Shown here: piece after piece, positions 1 to 8,348 of the stretch | How positions within the stretch are numbered: position 1 is the stretch's first letter | How the letters are laid out: every line of letters starts with the position of its first letter | Assembly: GCF_001751365.1 (NCBI RefSeq) | Contig: NZ_LJGT01000037.1 | Coordinates: 62,001-126,000, forward strand | DNA: 64,000 nt | From: Streptomyces abyssalis | Lineage (GTDB): Bacteria; Actinomycetota; Actinomycetes; Streptomycetales; Streptomycetaceae | Direction of reading: 5' to 3' | The notes under the pieces: model-generated | Databases searched by the model: none | Told to the model about the DNA's origin: nothing | What the model saw: the letters and a program-made list of their open reading frames with translations, nothing else | Program-made: the position numbers and the translations under genes

Positions 1-1
1 C

Positions 2-535
2 GAGAACATCGAGACGGCGGGACGGGAGACGTTGTCCGGGCTGCGCAGGATGCTCGGCGCGCTCCGGCAGGCCGAGCCGGAACGACGCCCACAGGCCGCG
101 CCGTCCCCCGGCTCCGGTCCCGGAGGCCTGGCGGACGTCGGTGTGCTGGCCCGGAGGACGACGGACGCCGGAGTCCGCGTCGACGTCCGCTGGCTGGGCG
201 AACCCAGCCCGCTTCCACCGGAGATCGACATGTCCGCCTTCCGCATCGTCCAGGAGGCGGTCACCAACGTGGTGCGGCACGCAGGCAGCGATTCCTGCCG
301 GGTGTCCATCGACCGCCGGGGCGGCGAGGTGTTCATCGAGGTCGTCGACAGCGGGCACGGCGACAGCGTCGGCGGCGGCGCCCGCAACGGGACCGGCGGC
401 GAGGCCGGCTGGGGTCTGGCCGGAATGCGCGAGCGAGTGGCCCTGCTGCACGGGGAGTTCACTGCCGGGCCCCGGTCCGGCAGCGGCTTCCGCGTGGCCG
501 CCCGCCTTCCGGTACCGGCCCGCGAGGCCCGATGA
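2..535 (+). CDS. Two-component sensor histidine kinase, C-terminal part (5' end outside window)
   Basis: This is the C-terminal part of a NarL-partner histidine kinase (HisKA_3/HATPase_c class); the reading frame is already open at the left edge. The first visible residues, including GLRRMLGAL, fit the region just after the dimerisation helices. The ATPase domain follows, with an N box (RIVQEAVTNVVRHA, about residues 82-95 of the visible part), a G1-like box VVDSGHG and a G2-like box GWGLAGMRERV. Such kinases autophosphorylate a histidine and pass the phosphate to the paired regulator. The stop overlaps the next start (ATGA), so kinase and regulator are translationally coupled. The sensing region and phospho-accepting His lie outside the window, so the stimulus cannot be guessed. 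Confidence 0.93.
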   Translation, partial: ENIETAGRETLSGLRRMLGALRQAEPERRPQAAPSPGSGPGGLADVGVLARRTTDAGVRVDVRWLGEPSPLPPEIDMSAFRIVQEAVTNVVRHAGSDSCRVSIDRRGGEVFIEVVDSGHGDSVGGGARNGTGGEAGWGLAGMRERVALLHGEFTAGPRSGSGFRVAARLPVPAREAR

Positions 536-1197
536 CGGTCCGCGTCGTACTGGCCGACGACCAGCCGCTCGTACGGGCCGCACTGCGGATGGTCATCACC
601 GACGCCCCGGACATCGAAGTCGCCGGTGAGGCCGCGACCGGCGACGAGGCGGTACGGCTGACAGCGGACGAGCAGCCCGACGTCGTGGTGATGGACATCC
701 GCATGCCGGGCATGGACGGCATCCAGGCCACCCGGCAGATCACCGCTGCCGGCAGCGGAGCCCACGTCATCGTCCTCACGACGTTCGACGACGACGACTA
801 CGTCTACGGTGCGCTCCGCGCCGGAGCCGCTGGTTTCCTCGTCAAGGACATGGCGCTGGAGGACATCCTCGCGGCGGTCCGCGTGGTTGCCGCGGGGGAC
901 GGCCTCATCGCACCGGGGGTCACCCGGCGCCTGATCAAGGCGTTCGCGCAACGCCCCGCACCGGCACAGCCGGCTGGGCCGCCGGGTGAACCCGCCGGCA
1001 TCACCGGCCGGGAACGTGAGGTGCTGACCCTCATCGGAAGCGGCCTGTCCAACACCGAGATCGCAGCGGAGCTGTTCATCAGCGTCGCGACCGCGAAGAC
1101 CTACGTGACCCGGCTGCTCGCCAAGCTCGGTGCCCGCGACAGGGTGCACCTCGTGATCATCGCGTACGAGGCGGGACTCGTCGCTCCCTCCGGGTGA
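532..1197 (+). CDS. NarL/LuxR-family response regulator
   Basis: A 221-residue response regulator. The receiver domain occupies about residues 1-120, with the acidic pair near the N-terminus (ADDQPLVR), the phospho-acceptor Asp in VVVMDIRMPGMDG near residue 54 and the conserved Lys in FLVKDM. A LuxR-type helix-turn-helix follows at about 155-215 (ITGREREVLTLIGSGLSNTEIA through KLGARDRVHLVI). Phosphorylation by the upstream kinase should promote dimerisation and DNA binding. The ATG overlaps the kinase stop by four bases, which fixes this start. The regulon is not evident; the following gene is convergent and probably not part of the same unit. Confidence 0.96.
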   Translation: MTVRVVLADDQPLVRAALRMVITDAPDIEVAGEAATGDEAVRLTADEQPDVVVMDIRMPGMDGIQATRQITAAGSGAHVIVLTTFDDDDYVYGALRAGAAGFLVKDMALEDILAAVRVVAAGDGLIAPGVTRRLIKAFAQRPAPAQPAGPPGEPAGITGREREVLTLIGSGLSNTEIAAELFISVATAKTYVTRLLAKLGARDRVHLVIIAYEAGLVAPSG

Positions 1198-1226
1198 CGT
1201 CCGCGAGGGGCGGGAGCGCGAGGGCA

Positions 1227-1243
1227 GCCGGGGCGGCCCCGGC
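1227..1243. terminator. GC-rich hairpin between convergent genes
   Basis: A perfect 7-bp stem with a 3-nt loop (GCCGGGG-CGG-CCCCGGC) sits 30 bases after the regulator stop and before the 3' end of the opposing LysE gene. Without a U-tract it fits a Streptomyces-type terminator that could serve both directions. Confidence 0.5.
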
Positions 1244-1289
1244 AGCCGGAGCCGCGCGGGCAGCCGCAGCCCCGCGGAAACTGCCCCCC

Positions 1290-1967
1290 TCATGCGGGCT
1301 CCGCCCGCCCCGTCACGGCGACGGTCACCCCGAGGCCGATCATGCCGATGCCGCCCGTCGCCCCGAGCAGGGACGCGCGGCGCGGTGAGCGGGCGAGCCA
1401 GTCCCTCGCCGCGGAAGCCGCGAGACCCCACATGCTGTCCGAGGCGAGCTGCAGCAGTGCGCCCGCCATCCCCAGCAGCAGCATCTGAACGACGACATGA
1501 CCCGCTGCGCGGTCGACGAACTGGGGCAGGACAGCCATCAGGAAGACGATGCTCTTGGGGTTCGTCACCCCGACCGTGAACCCTTCCCACCCCTGCCGCA
1601 GGCCGCCCGGCGCAGCGGTCTCCGGGGCCGTACGCGTCGGGGCCGCGCGCCCCCGGGCCGTGCCCTCCCGGAGGGTGCTCCGGCTGCCGCGTACCGCCCG
1701 CACGCCCAGCAGGATCAGATACGCCGCTCCCACGATCTTGACGGCGCCGAAGAGGAAGGCCGACCGGGACACCACGCTCCCCAGCCCCAGCGCCACCGCG
1801 ACGACGAGGACATAGCCGCCGACGGCGTTGCCGGTCACGGAGGCGAGCGCCGCACGGCGTCCGTGTGCCAGGGCCCTGCCGACCACGAAGAGCACACTCG
1901 GTCCGGGTACTGCGGACAGCAGCAGTGACATCGCGCAGAAGGCTGCCAGGCGGTGGAGGTCGACCAT
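1290..1967 (-). CDS. LysE/RhtB-family amino-acid exporter
   Basis: A protein of about 225 residues from the ATG at 1967. The open frame continues further upstream, but that extension is Arg-rich and unlike the family. The N-terminus MVDLHRLAAFCAMSLLLSAVPGPS carries the first membrane segment and the PGP signature of LysE/RhtB exporters. Five to six hydrophobic segments follow. The family exports amino acids or their analogues (lysine, homoserine, threonine, leucine) driven by proton motive force; the substrate cannot be told here. No strong ribosome binding site precedes 1967. It is divergent from the urate operon, sharing about 220 bases of intergenic DNA. Confidence 0.88.
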   Translation of the reverse strand: MVDLHRLAAFCAMSLLLSAVPGPSVLFVVGRALAHGRRAALASVTGNAVGGYVLVVAVALGLGSVVSRSAFLFGAVKIVGAAYLILLGVRAVRGSRSTLREGTARGRAAPTRTAPETAAPGGLRQGWEGFTVGVTNPKSIVFLMAVLPQFVDRAAGHVVVQMLLLGMAGALLQLASDSMWGLAASAARDWLARSPRRASLLGATGGIGMIGLGVTVAVTGRAEPA

Positions 1968-2113
1968 GACCCGGAAGCATTCCGCAGGCCGCCCCCGCGC
2001 GGCCACCCGGACCTTCGGACGAGGACTCCGGACGTAGCCGGAGGCGGGCCGGCGGACGCGGCTGCCACGTCCCGCACCCGGGTCCCCGCGATCCCCGCAC
2101 CCCGTCGAGAATT

Positions 2114-2128
2114 TCAACAAAGTGTTGA
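2114..2128. promoter_or_regulatory. Palindrome TCAACA-AAG-TGTTGA over the -35 of the urate operon
   Basis: A perfect 6-3-6 inverted repeat whose right arm runs into a consensus -35 (TTGACG, 2125-2130). A weak -10-like TAGCTG follows about 18 bases later and the GTG start is at 2186. The same palindrome with another centre (TCAACA-GAT-TGTTGA) lies in front of allB at 29563-29577. The position suggests a repressor site. The protein that binds is inferred, not shown; the IclR regulator encoded at 28537 is the obvious candidate. Confidence 0.6.
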
Positions 2129-2185
2129 CGTCGGGTGTCTCCGGGGCTTAGCTGTTCCCAGCCCGAACGTCTCACGGAGGCATAC

Positions 2186-3109
2186 GTGACGCCCTCCCAC
2201 GCACCTTCCCATTCCTCGGCGGCACCAGGTCTGACCTGGCTCAACTCCGCCGCCCGCAGCGACGCCCGTACCGCGCTCGACGAGGTCTGCACCGCCTCCG
2301 CATGGGCGGACTCGCTGCTCGCCGGACGTCCGTACGCGGACACGGCGGAACTGCTCGCCGCGAGCGACGCCGCCATGGCCGGGCTCACCGCGGCGGACCT
2401 CGCCGAGGCCATGTCAGGGCACCCGCCCATCGGACGGCCTCGTCCCGGCGACCCGTCCTCCGCACGTGAGCAGCGGGGGATGGCGGGAGCTCCGGAGGCG
2501 CTCAAGGAGGAGATGCTGGAGCTGAACCTCGCCTACCAGGAGCGGTTCGGGCACGTCTTCCTGATCTGCGCGACCGGACTGAGCGGGGAGCAGATGCGGG
2601 ACGCCGCACGCAGCCGCCTCGGCAACTCGCCCGAGGAAGAACGGGAGACCGTCCGCACCGAGCTGACGAAGATCAACCGGATCCGGCTGACCGCACTGGC
2701 GGACACGGGTGCCACCGACCCCTCGGCGGCACCCACCGCCTCGGTGTCCACGCACATCCTCGACACCAGCGCCGGCCGGCCCGCCGCCGGCGTCGGCGTC
2801 GAACTCTCCGTGCGTACGGGCCGCGAGGCGCAGTGGTCCGCACACGCCGTCTCGACGACGGACGCGGACGGACGCTGCAAGGACCTGCCGGCGCTGCCCG
2901 GGGGCACCGCGCACGCGCGGCTCACCTTCGGGGTCGAGCCGTACCTGACGACGAACACCGCGGACGGGCCCGAGGAGCCGGACGGGGCGGGGGAGCGGGG
3001 GACCTTCTTCCCCGAGGTGACCGTGGTATTCGCGGTCGCCGCCGGCGAGCACTATCACGTGCCGCTGCTGCTCAACCCGTACGGCTACTCCGTATACCGA
3101 GGGAGCTGA
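2186..3109 (+). CDS. Fused OHCU decarboxylase / 5-hydroxyisourate hydrolase (allantoin-synthase-like)
   Basis: One 307-residue protein carries both steps after uricase. Residues about 17-173 match 2-oxo-4-hydroxy-4-carboxy-5-ureidoimidazoline decarboxylase: GHPPIG with the catalytic His near 79, SSAREQRGM, LNLAYQERFGHVFLICATG and a final LTKINRIRLTALAD. A linker of 10-15 residues rich in Thr, Pro and Ala leads into a transthyretin-like HIU hydrolase at about 187-307 (STHILDTSAGRPAAGV, then EHYHVPLLLNPYGYSVYRGS with the diagnostic C-terminal YRGS). The frame is continuous. The GTG at 2186 follows a strong GGAGG, so I prefer it to upstream codons. Together the domains turn hydroxyisourate into S-allantoin. 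It is first in the operon and 7 bases ahead of uricase. Many streptomycetes encode these as separate genes; a GTG inside SVSTHILD lacks a ribosome site. Confidence 0.93.
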   Translation: MTPSHAPSHSSAAPGLTWLNSAARSDARTALDEVCTASAWADSLLAGRPYADTAELLAASDAAMAGLTAADLAEAMSGHPPIGRPRPGDPSSAREQRGMAGAPEALKEEMLELNLAYQERFGHVFLICATGLSGEQMRDAARSRLGNSPEEERETVRTELTKINRIRLTALADTGATDPSAAPTASVSTHILDTSAGRPAAGVGVELSVRTGREAQWSAHAVSTTDADGRCKDLPALPGGTAHARLTFGVEPYLTTNTADGPEEPDGAGERGTFFPEVTVVFAVAAGEHYHVPLLLNPYGYSVYRGS

Positions 3110-3116
3110 CAGCGAC

Positions 3117-4025
3117 ATGACGGTGCCGAACACGATTCTCGGCCAGAACCAGTACGGCAAGGCGGAGAACCGCGTCGTCAAGATCACCCGGGACGGTGCC
3201 ACCCACCACATCAAGGACCTCAACGTCTCCGTCGCTCTCAGCGGCGACCTCGACGAAGTCCACTACTCCGGCTCCAACGCGAACGTCCTGCCCACCGACA
3301 CCACCAAGAACACGGTCTTCGCCTTCGCCAAGGAGCAAGGCATCGAGTCCGCCGAGCAGTTCGGCATCGCGCTCGCCCGCCACTTCGTCGACACGACCGA
3401 ACCGATCCGCACCGCGCGCATCCGCGTCGAGGAGTACGCGTGGGAGCGCATCGCCGGCTCCGGCGGCGGGAGGCCCCACTCCTTCGTGCGCGGCGGCCGC
3501 GAGACCCGCACCGCGCAGATCACCTACGACGGGCAGAGCGTCCAAGTGCTCAGCGGGCTCAAGGGACTTACGGTGCTCAACTCCACGGACTCGGAGTTCT
3601 GGGGCTACATCAAGGACAAGTACACGACCCTCAAGGAGGACCACGACCGCATCCTCGCCACCGAGGTGACGGCCGTGTGGCGGCACAACTCCGCACACCA
3701 GGGCCCCGGCTGGGACGCCTCGTACGAGGCCACCAGGGAGCAGATGCTGGGGGCCTTCGCGGAGACCTACTCGCTCTCACTGCAGCAGACGCTCTACCAG
3801 ATGGGCTCCCAGGTCCTGCAGAACAGGCCCGAGTTGGAAGAGATCCGCTTCTCGATGCCCAACAAGCACCACTTCAGGGTGGACCTGGAGCCGTTCGGCC
3901 TCGGCAACGAAGCGGCGGACGGTGCCGTCTACTTCGCCGCAGACCGCCCCTACGGCCTCATCGAGGCCACGGTGCTGCGCGACGGCGCCGAGTCGCTCAT
4001 ACCGGCCGACATGACCAACCTGTGA
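3117..4025 (+). CDS. Urate oxidase (uricase)
   Basis: A 302-residue uricase, close to the family length of about 300. It oxidises urate with O2 to 5-hydroxyisourate and H2O2 without a cofactor. Visible signatures are the N-terminal YGKAENRVVKI with the active-site Lys, VLPTDTTKNTVFAFAKEQG with the Thr of the catalytic Lys-Thr pair, ALARHFVD, and MPNKHHFRVDLEPFGLG, whose His is the third catalytic residue. Two T-fold repeats make up the chain. The ATG lies 7 bases after the fused decarboxylase/hydrolase stop, with GGGAG upstream, so both are co-translated and the unstable product can be handed on directly. Identification is secure. Confidence 0.98.
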   Translation: MTVPNTILGQNQYGKAENRVVKITRDGATHHIKDLNVSVALSGDLDEVHYSGSNANVLPTDTTKNTVFAFAKEQGIESAEQFGIALARHFVDTTEPIRTARIRVEEYAWERIAGSGGGRPHSFVRGGRETRTAQITYDGQSVQVLSGLKGLTVLNSTDSEFWGYIKDKYTTLKEDHDRILATEVTAVWRHNSAHQGPGWDASYEATREQMLGAFAETYSLSLQQTLYQMGSQVLQNRPELEEIRFSMPNKHHFRVDLEPFGLGNEAADGAVYFAADRPYGLIEATVLRDGAESLIPADMTNL

Positions 4026-4079
4026 CCACCGCTGCCGCGGCACGACGCGGCCGGCACCGAGGACGGGACTCCCGACACC

Positions 4080-5519
4080 ATGACTGACCCGGCAGACCGC
4101 ACAGACCGGACCGAGGGCGCAGCCGAGAACACGGCCGAGGGTGTGGCGGAGCGCACCGTCATCGAGAACTGCGCCGTGGCGACCGTCGACGCGCACGGCA
4201 CCGAACACGCCGTCGGACACGTCGTCGTGGCGGGCGACCGGATCGAGTACGTCGGTGAAGGCAGCGCGCCGGCGGGACTTGACGGTGTCGTGCGCCGCGT
4301 CGACGGTGCCGGCCATCTCGTCACTCCAGGCCTGGTCAACACCCACCATCACTTCTATCAGTGGCTCACCCGCGGTCTCGCACAGAACGCCAACCTCTTC
4401 GACTGGCTCGTCGCTCTCTACCCCGTGTGGGCACGCATCGACGAGGACATGGTCCGCGCCGCCGCGCGCGGCTCGCTCGGCATGATGGCGCGCGGCGGCG
4501 TGACCACCGCCATGGACCACCACTACGTCTTCCCGCGCGGCGCCGGCGACCTCCTGCGTGCCGAGATCGACTCCGCGCGCGAACTCGGCGTCCGCTTCAA
4601 CCCCACCCGGGGATCGATGGACCTCGGGGCGTCGGACGGCGGACTTCCGCCGGACTTCGCCGTCGAGACCACCGACGACGCCCTCGCCGCGACCGAAGCG
4701 GCCATCGACACGCACCACGACCCGTCCTTCGGCTCGATGCTGCGGATCGGCGTCGCGCCCTGCTCGCCGTTCTCCGTGACGACCGAACTGCTGCGGCAGG
4801 CAGGTGAGCTGGCACGGCGCAAGGGTGTACGGCTGCACACGCACGGATCGGAGACGGTGGAGGAGGAGAAGTTCTGCCACGAGCGGTTCGGCATGGGCCC
4901 CACCGACTACCTGGACTCGGTGGGCTGGCTCGGCGACGACGTGTGGATGGCGCACTGCGTCCACATGAGCGACTCCGACATCGCCGCGTTCGCCCGCACC
5001 CGCACGGGCGTCGCCCACTGCCCCTCCTCCAACGCCCGTCTTGCCGCGGGCATCGCGAGGGTTCCCGACATGCTGACGGCGGGCGTCCCCGTCGGTCTCG
5101 GGGTCGACGGCACCGCGTCCAACGAATCCGGCGAACTGCACACCGAGTTGCGCAACGCGCTCCTGGTGAACCGCCTCGGCGCACACAAGGAGAAGGCCCT
5201 CACCGCACGTCAGGCACTGCGTCTGGGAACGTACGGCGGAGCCCAGGTCCTCGGCAGAGCCGACGAGATCGGCTCGCTGGAGCCCGGCAAGCTCGCCGAC
5301 CTGGTGCTCTGGCGGCTCGACGGCATCGGGCACTCCACGATCGAGGACCCGGTCGCCGCGCTCGTGCTCGGCGCCGCCGCCCCGGTGACGCTCTCGCTCG
5401 TGGGGGGCCGGACGGTCGTCGAGGACGGCCGTCTCACCACCGCCGACGAGGACCTGATCGCGCGCGAGGCCCGCAACGAGGCCCGGCGCCTCGCCCGTAT
5501 CGCCGCGGACGCGGGCTGA
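4080..5519 (+). CDS. 8-oxoguanine deaminase-like amidohydrolase
   Basis: A 479-residue cytosine-deaminase-like amidohydrolase. Metal ligands are visible in order: NTHHHFYQW (first HxH), LHTHGSE, MAHCVHMSD and GLGVDGTASNESGELHTE with the metal Asp. The sequence style (VTPGLVNTHHHFYQWLTRG, DYLDSVGWLGDDVWMAHC) matches the group containing bacterial 8-oxoguanine deaminase, which makes urate and ammonia directly from 8-oxoguanine. Guanine deaminase or an atrazine-chlorohydrolase-like enzyme is the alternative. It sits 54 bases after uricase on the same strand, which fits an enzyme that supplies urate. A strong hairpin follows at 5536, so it probably ends the operon. Confidence 0.88.
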   Translation: MTDPADRTDRTEGAAENTAEGVAERTVIENCAVATVDAHGTEHAVGHVVVAGDRIEYVGEGSAPAGLDGVVRRVDGAGHLVTPGLVNTHHHFYQWLTRGLAQNANLFDWLVALYPVWARIDEDMVRAAARGSLGMMARGGVTTAMDHHYVFPRGAGDLLRAEIDSARELGVRFNPTRGSMDLGASDGGLPPDFAVETTDDALAATEAAIDTHHDPSFGSMLRIGVAPCSPFSVTTELLRQAGELARRKGVRLHTHGSETVEEEKFCHERFGMGPTDYLDSVGWLGDDVWMAHCVHMSDSDIAAFARTRTGVAHCPSSNARLAAGIARVPDMLTAGVPVGLGVDGTASNESGELHTELRNALLVNRLGAHKEKALTARQALRLGTYGGAQVLGRADEIGSLEPGKLADLVLWRLDGIGHSTIEDPVAALVLGAAAPVTLSLVGGRTVVEDGRLTTADEDLIAREARNEARRLARIAADAG

Positions 5520-5535
5520 GACGCAGCGGCCGGAC

Positions 5536-5578
5536 CGCGGCCCCGGTCCGGGACCTGAACACGCGGTCCGGGGCCGCG
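5536..5578 (+). terminator. Strong hairpin after the urate operon
   Basis: An 11-bp perfect inverted repeat (CGCGGCCCCGG ... CCGGGGCCGCG) with a 21-base loop starts 17 bases after the deaminase stop. A competing shorter hairpin (GGACC ... GGTCC, 5532-5549) uses the left arm. No U-run is present, as is usual in Streptomyces. Confidence 0.75.
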
Positions 5579-5765
5579 ACAACACAAGACTCCGGCCGGG
5601 AGGGACGGCTCCCGGCCGGGCCAGCACCACCTCAGCCGTTCCCGGGCGTGGCCCAACCCCCTCACGCCTCCGGGACGGTCCGGCACCACCGGGCGTAACG
5701 GCGACGCAGAACACCGTGGAACGTGACCTGACCTGTGGCACCGACAGCAGGACCGGAGGACCGCC

Positions 5766-7310
5766 GTGAACAAGACGCCCGGACCCAACGAGACGCCCGG
5801 ACCCAACGAGACGCCCGCCCCGGACGACGAAGCAGCAGGGAGCGGGCACCCGCCCGCGTCGCCGCAGGGCAAGCACCCCGTCGACCAGACCCTCCCGCCG
5901 CTGAAGCTCCTCACCACCGGCCTGCAGCATGTGGCGGCCATGTACGCGGGAGTGGTGGCGCCGCCGCTCATCATCGGGGCGGCCGTCGGACTGCCGGTCT
6001 CCGAACTCACCTTCCTCACCGGCGCGAGCCTGTTCCTGGCGGGCGTCGCGACCCTCCTGCAGACGATCGGAGTCTGGCGGATCGGCGCGCGCCTGCCCTT
6101 CGTCAACGGCGTCACCTTCGCGTCGGTCGCGCCGATGCTCGCGATCAACAAGTCCGAGGGCCCGCAGGACGCGCTGCCGGTCATCTTCGGCGCGTGCATG
6201 GTCGCAGCGGCACTCGGCTTCCTGCTCGCGCCGTACTTCAGCAAGCTGGTGCGCTTCTTCCCGCCCGTGGTCACCGGCACCGTGATCACCCTCATCGGCG
6301 TCTCGCTCATGCCGGTCGCCTTCAACTGGGCGCAGGGCGGCGACCCCGAGGCCCCGGGCTACGGCGCGACGAAGAACATCGCCATGGCCGGCGTCACCCT
6401 CGTCGTCGTGCTGCTGCTGCGTCGCTTCACACGCGGCTTCGTCAAGCAGATAGCGGTGCTGCTCGGACTCGCGGTGGGCACGCTGATCGCCGTCCCCGTG
6501 GGCATCACGGACTTCGGCGCGCTGAGCGGCGCGGGCATCGTCGGCTTCCCCACGCCCTTCCATTTCGGCGCACCGCAGTTCGCGCTGGCCGCCATCGTCT
6601 CGATGTGCGTCGTCATGCTCGTCTCGATGACCGAGTCCACCGCCGACATGCTGGCGCTGGGAGAGATCGTGGACCGCCCGGCGGACGAGAAGACCATCGC
6701 CGCCGGGCTGCGGGCCGACACCCTCGGCTCCTTCCTCAGCCCCTTCTTCAACGGCTTCCTGGCCACCGCCTTCGCGCAGAACATCGGCCTGGTCGCGATG
6801 ACGCGGATCCGCAGCCGCTGGGTCGTCGCCGCGGGCGGCGGCATCCTCATCCTGATGGGGCTGTGCCCGGTGGCCGCCGCTCTGATCGCGACGGTGCCGC
6901 AGCCGGTGCTCGGCGGGGCCGGCGTCGTACTCTTCGGCTCCGTCGCGGCCAGCGGCATCCGCACCCTGGCCAAGGCGGACCTGGGCGACGACAGCAACAT
7001 CGTGATCGTCGCGGTGTCGCTGGCGGTGGGTGTGGTCCCCGTCGCGGCCCCCGACTTCTACGACGTCTTCCCGGGCGGCGCCCGCATCATCCTGGACTCC
7101 GGCATCTCCACGGGCTGCGTCACGGCCGTCGTCCTCAACCTGCTCTTCCACCACGTGGGCCGCCGCCGGGACGAAGCCGCCGCCGCACCCGCGGCCGAGG
7201 GCGCAGTCCCCGCCCACGAGGGCGGAGCCAACGCGGACGAGGGCGGAATCCCCCGACCGCGCACGACCGGCACCGCGGACAGGCAGGGCAGGGAGGCCGC
7301 TCAGGAGTGA
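5766..7310 (+). CDS. NCS2-family urate/xanthine permease
   Basis: A 514-residue nucleobase:cation symporter-2 protein of the NAT group. About 12-14 hydrophobic segments start near residue 50 (TTGLQHVAAMYAGVVAPPLIIG is typical of xanthine/urate carriers). FVNGVTFASVAPM, the helix-8 region MTESTADMLALGEIVDRP, and AFAQNIGLVAMTRIRSR with its conserved Gln-Asn support the family. It should import urate or xanthine with protons, in step with the preceding catabolic operon. The N-terminus carries two copies of TPGPNE, a low-complexity cytoplasmic leader. The GTG at 5766 has GGAGG seven bases upstream. The C-terminal 50 residues are hydrophilic and Ala/Glu-rich. Substrate choice is inferred from the neighbours. 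Confidence 0.92.
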   Translation: MNKTPGPNETPGPNETPAPDDEAAGSGHPPASPQGKHPVDQTLPPLKLLTTGLQHVAAMYAGVVAPPLIIGAAVGLPVSELTFLTGASLFLAGVATLLQTIGVWRIGARLPFVNGVTFASVAPMLAINKSEGPQDALPVIFGACMVAAALGFLLAPYFSKLVRFFPPVVTGTVITLIGVSLMPVAFNWAQGGDPEAPGYGATKNIAMAGVTLVVVLLLRRFTRGFVKQIAVLLGLAVGTLIAVPVGITDFGALSGAGIVGFPTPFHFGAPQFALAAIVSMCVVMLVSMTESTADMLALGEIVDRPADEKTIAAGLRADTLGSFLSPFFNGFLATAFAQNIGLVAMTRIRSRWVVAAGGGILILMGLCPVAAALIATVPQPVLGGAGVVLFGSVAASGIRTLAKADLGDDSNIVIVAVSLAVGVVPVAAPDFYDVFPGGARIILDSGISTGCVTAVVLNLLFHHVGRRRDEAAAAPAAEGAVPAHEGGANADEGGIPRPRTTGTADRQGREAAQE

Positions 7311-7406
7311 GTCCCGCCGCCGGGTCAGGGAAGGGCGGGAGGAGGCCGGCGCGCAGCGTCCCGGGCACGGCCCGGCGAAGAGCCGGTACGAGACGGCCGG
7401 CGAGCG

Positions 7407-8078
7407 CTAATCGGGGAACTGGGCCCAGAAGTGACCGACGATGTTGTCGACGAAGCGCCGTCCCTCTTCGCCGGTGGCGTTGCTGCTGGCACGGCCGAGG
7501 GTGGCGGCCATGAGCGCCTGGTACTCCTGCTGCATGGCAGCCAGAGGTTCCTTCAGCTCGCTCTTGTCCATGGAGACGAGCTTGGAGATGGCGCGGATGT
7601 GCGCCTGCCAGCGGGTGGAGACGGCTTCGGTGAGGAGACGGGCGAGTTCGTCCTCCAGGCCTGTGATGGCGATGAAGTCGCGAGGGGGGAGCTTGAGGAT
7701 GCTGCCCAGGTTGGCGGACTGACGCTTGTCACCCGTCCAGCTGCCCGTCTCCTCCATGCGACGGTAGGCGTCGAGATCGACCCCGATGAGGCGGGCGATG
7801 TCGTCGGCCGACATCCCTTGGGCCAGGCGGTGTTCGAGCAGGGAGCGGGGACGGCCCATGAGTTCGCCGGGGTGGCACCACAAGGCGCCGGCCAGGGCGG
7901 ACAGCTCGTTGGCGTTGGGCAGGGCGTCGCCGCGTTCCCACGCGGTGATGTGGTCGGGGCTGACGTGACTCATGCCGTACGAGGCGCGCATGCCGTAAGC
8001 GACGTGGCCAGGGGCCATCCCCAGTCTCTCGCGCAGGGTACGGGCGGCGCGCGCGTTGAATGAGATCGGTGGATGCAC
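7407..8078 (-). CDS. XRE-type helix-turn-helix regulator
   Basis: A 223-residue DNA-binding protein from the GTG at 8078 (MHPPISFNARAARTLRERLGMAP). The first half has an XRE-like helix-turn-helix (HVAYGMRA through SPDHITAWERGDALPNANELSALAGAL, about residues 20-65). A second helix-turn-helix-like stretch lies near 75-105 (LAQGMSADDIARLIGVDLDAYRRME). The remainder is helical and unassigned. A -10-like TACTCT (8085-8090, minus strand) lies exactly seven bases ahead of the GTG, predicting a leaderless mRNA. It is convergent with the urate permease and divergent from the second purine permease, which makes it a possible local regulator, but nothing in the sequence proves this. Confidence 0.85.
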   Translation of the reverse strand: MHPPISFNARAARTLRERLGMAPGHVAYGMRASYGMSHVSPDHITAWERGDALPNANELSALAGALWCHPGELMGRPRSLLEHRLAQGMSADDIARLIGVDLDAYRRMEETGSWTGDKRQSANLGSILKLPPRDFIAITGLEDELARLLTEAVSTRWQAHIRAISKLVSMDKSELKEPLAAMQQEYQALMAATLGRASSNATGEEGRRFVDNIVGHFWAQFPD

Positions 8079-8217
8079 GGGGTGAGAGTAGGGGGTTACA
8101 CACCGCGACTCCACGGTTGCTGTCCCGGCATTCCGTTTTGGGGGATAGGTCGGGGGCGATTCTGTAGGAACCCACAGGTCTGTTTCGAAGCCGTAAACCT
8201 CCGAGACCGCAGAGGAA

Positions 8218-8245
8218 TTGTGAATCCCCGCCTCACGCGTATGAT
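8218..8245 (+). promoter_or_regulatory. Promoter of the AzgA-type permease
   Basis: TTGTGA (8218-8223), a 16-base spacer and TATGAT (8240-8245) make the best promoter in the intergenic DNA. It predicts a start near 8252 and a leader of about 97 bases before the ATG. Confidence 0.6.
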
Positions 8246-8251
8246 CCGCTC

Positions 8252-8317
8252 GGCAAGGCACCGCATGCGTGTTTGAACACTGCCTCCACGCTCCCCGGCG
8301 GCACCGCCCTGCTTGCC
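8252..8317 (+). other. Potentially structured leader of the purine permease
   Basis: The predicted 5' UTR can fold into a closing helix GGCAAG/CTTGCC (8252-8257 with 8312-8317). It encloses GTGT-TTGA-ACAC (8269-8280) and GGCG-GCAC-CGCC (8297-8308). An alternative helix GCGTG/CACGC (8267-8271 with 8287-8291) excludes the first inner hairpin. It does not match the conserved core of known purine riboswitches. Chance folding in GC-rich RNA is possible. Confidence 0.3.
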
Positions 8318-8348
8318 CCTCACACCTGTAGGTCCAGGAGACGCAGAA

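Noticed and set aside
2708-2755. Separate start for the HIU hydrolase domain (GTG in SVSTHILD)
   Set aside because: No ribosome-binding site and no stop in the preceding frame, so the fused protein is the simpler reading.
3777-7217. Very long open frame on the minus strand opposite the uricase, deaminase and permease genes
   Set aside because: It is antisense to three secure genes, its translation is Arg/Gly/Asp/Val/His-rich without domains, and such frames arise from the strong third-position GC bias of the real genes.
8252-8348. Known purine riboswitch
   Set aside because: The conserved core bases of purine-sensing aptamers are missing and the helices are too short; only a generic structured leader can be claimed.
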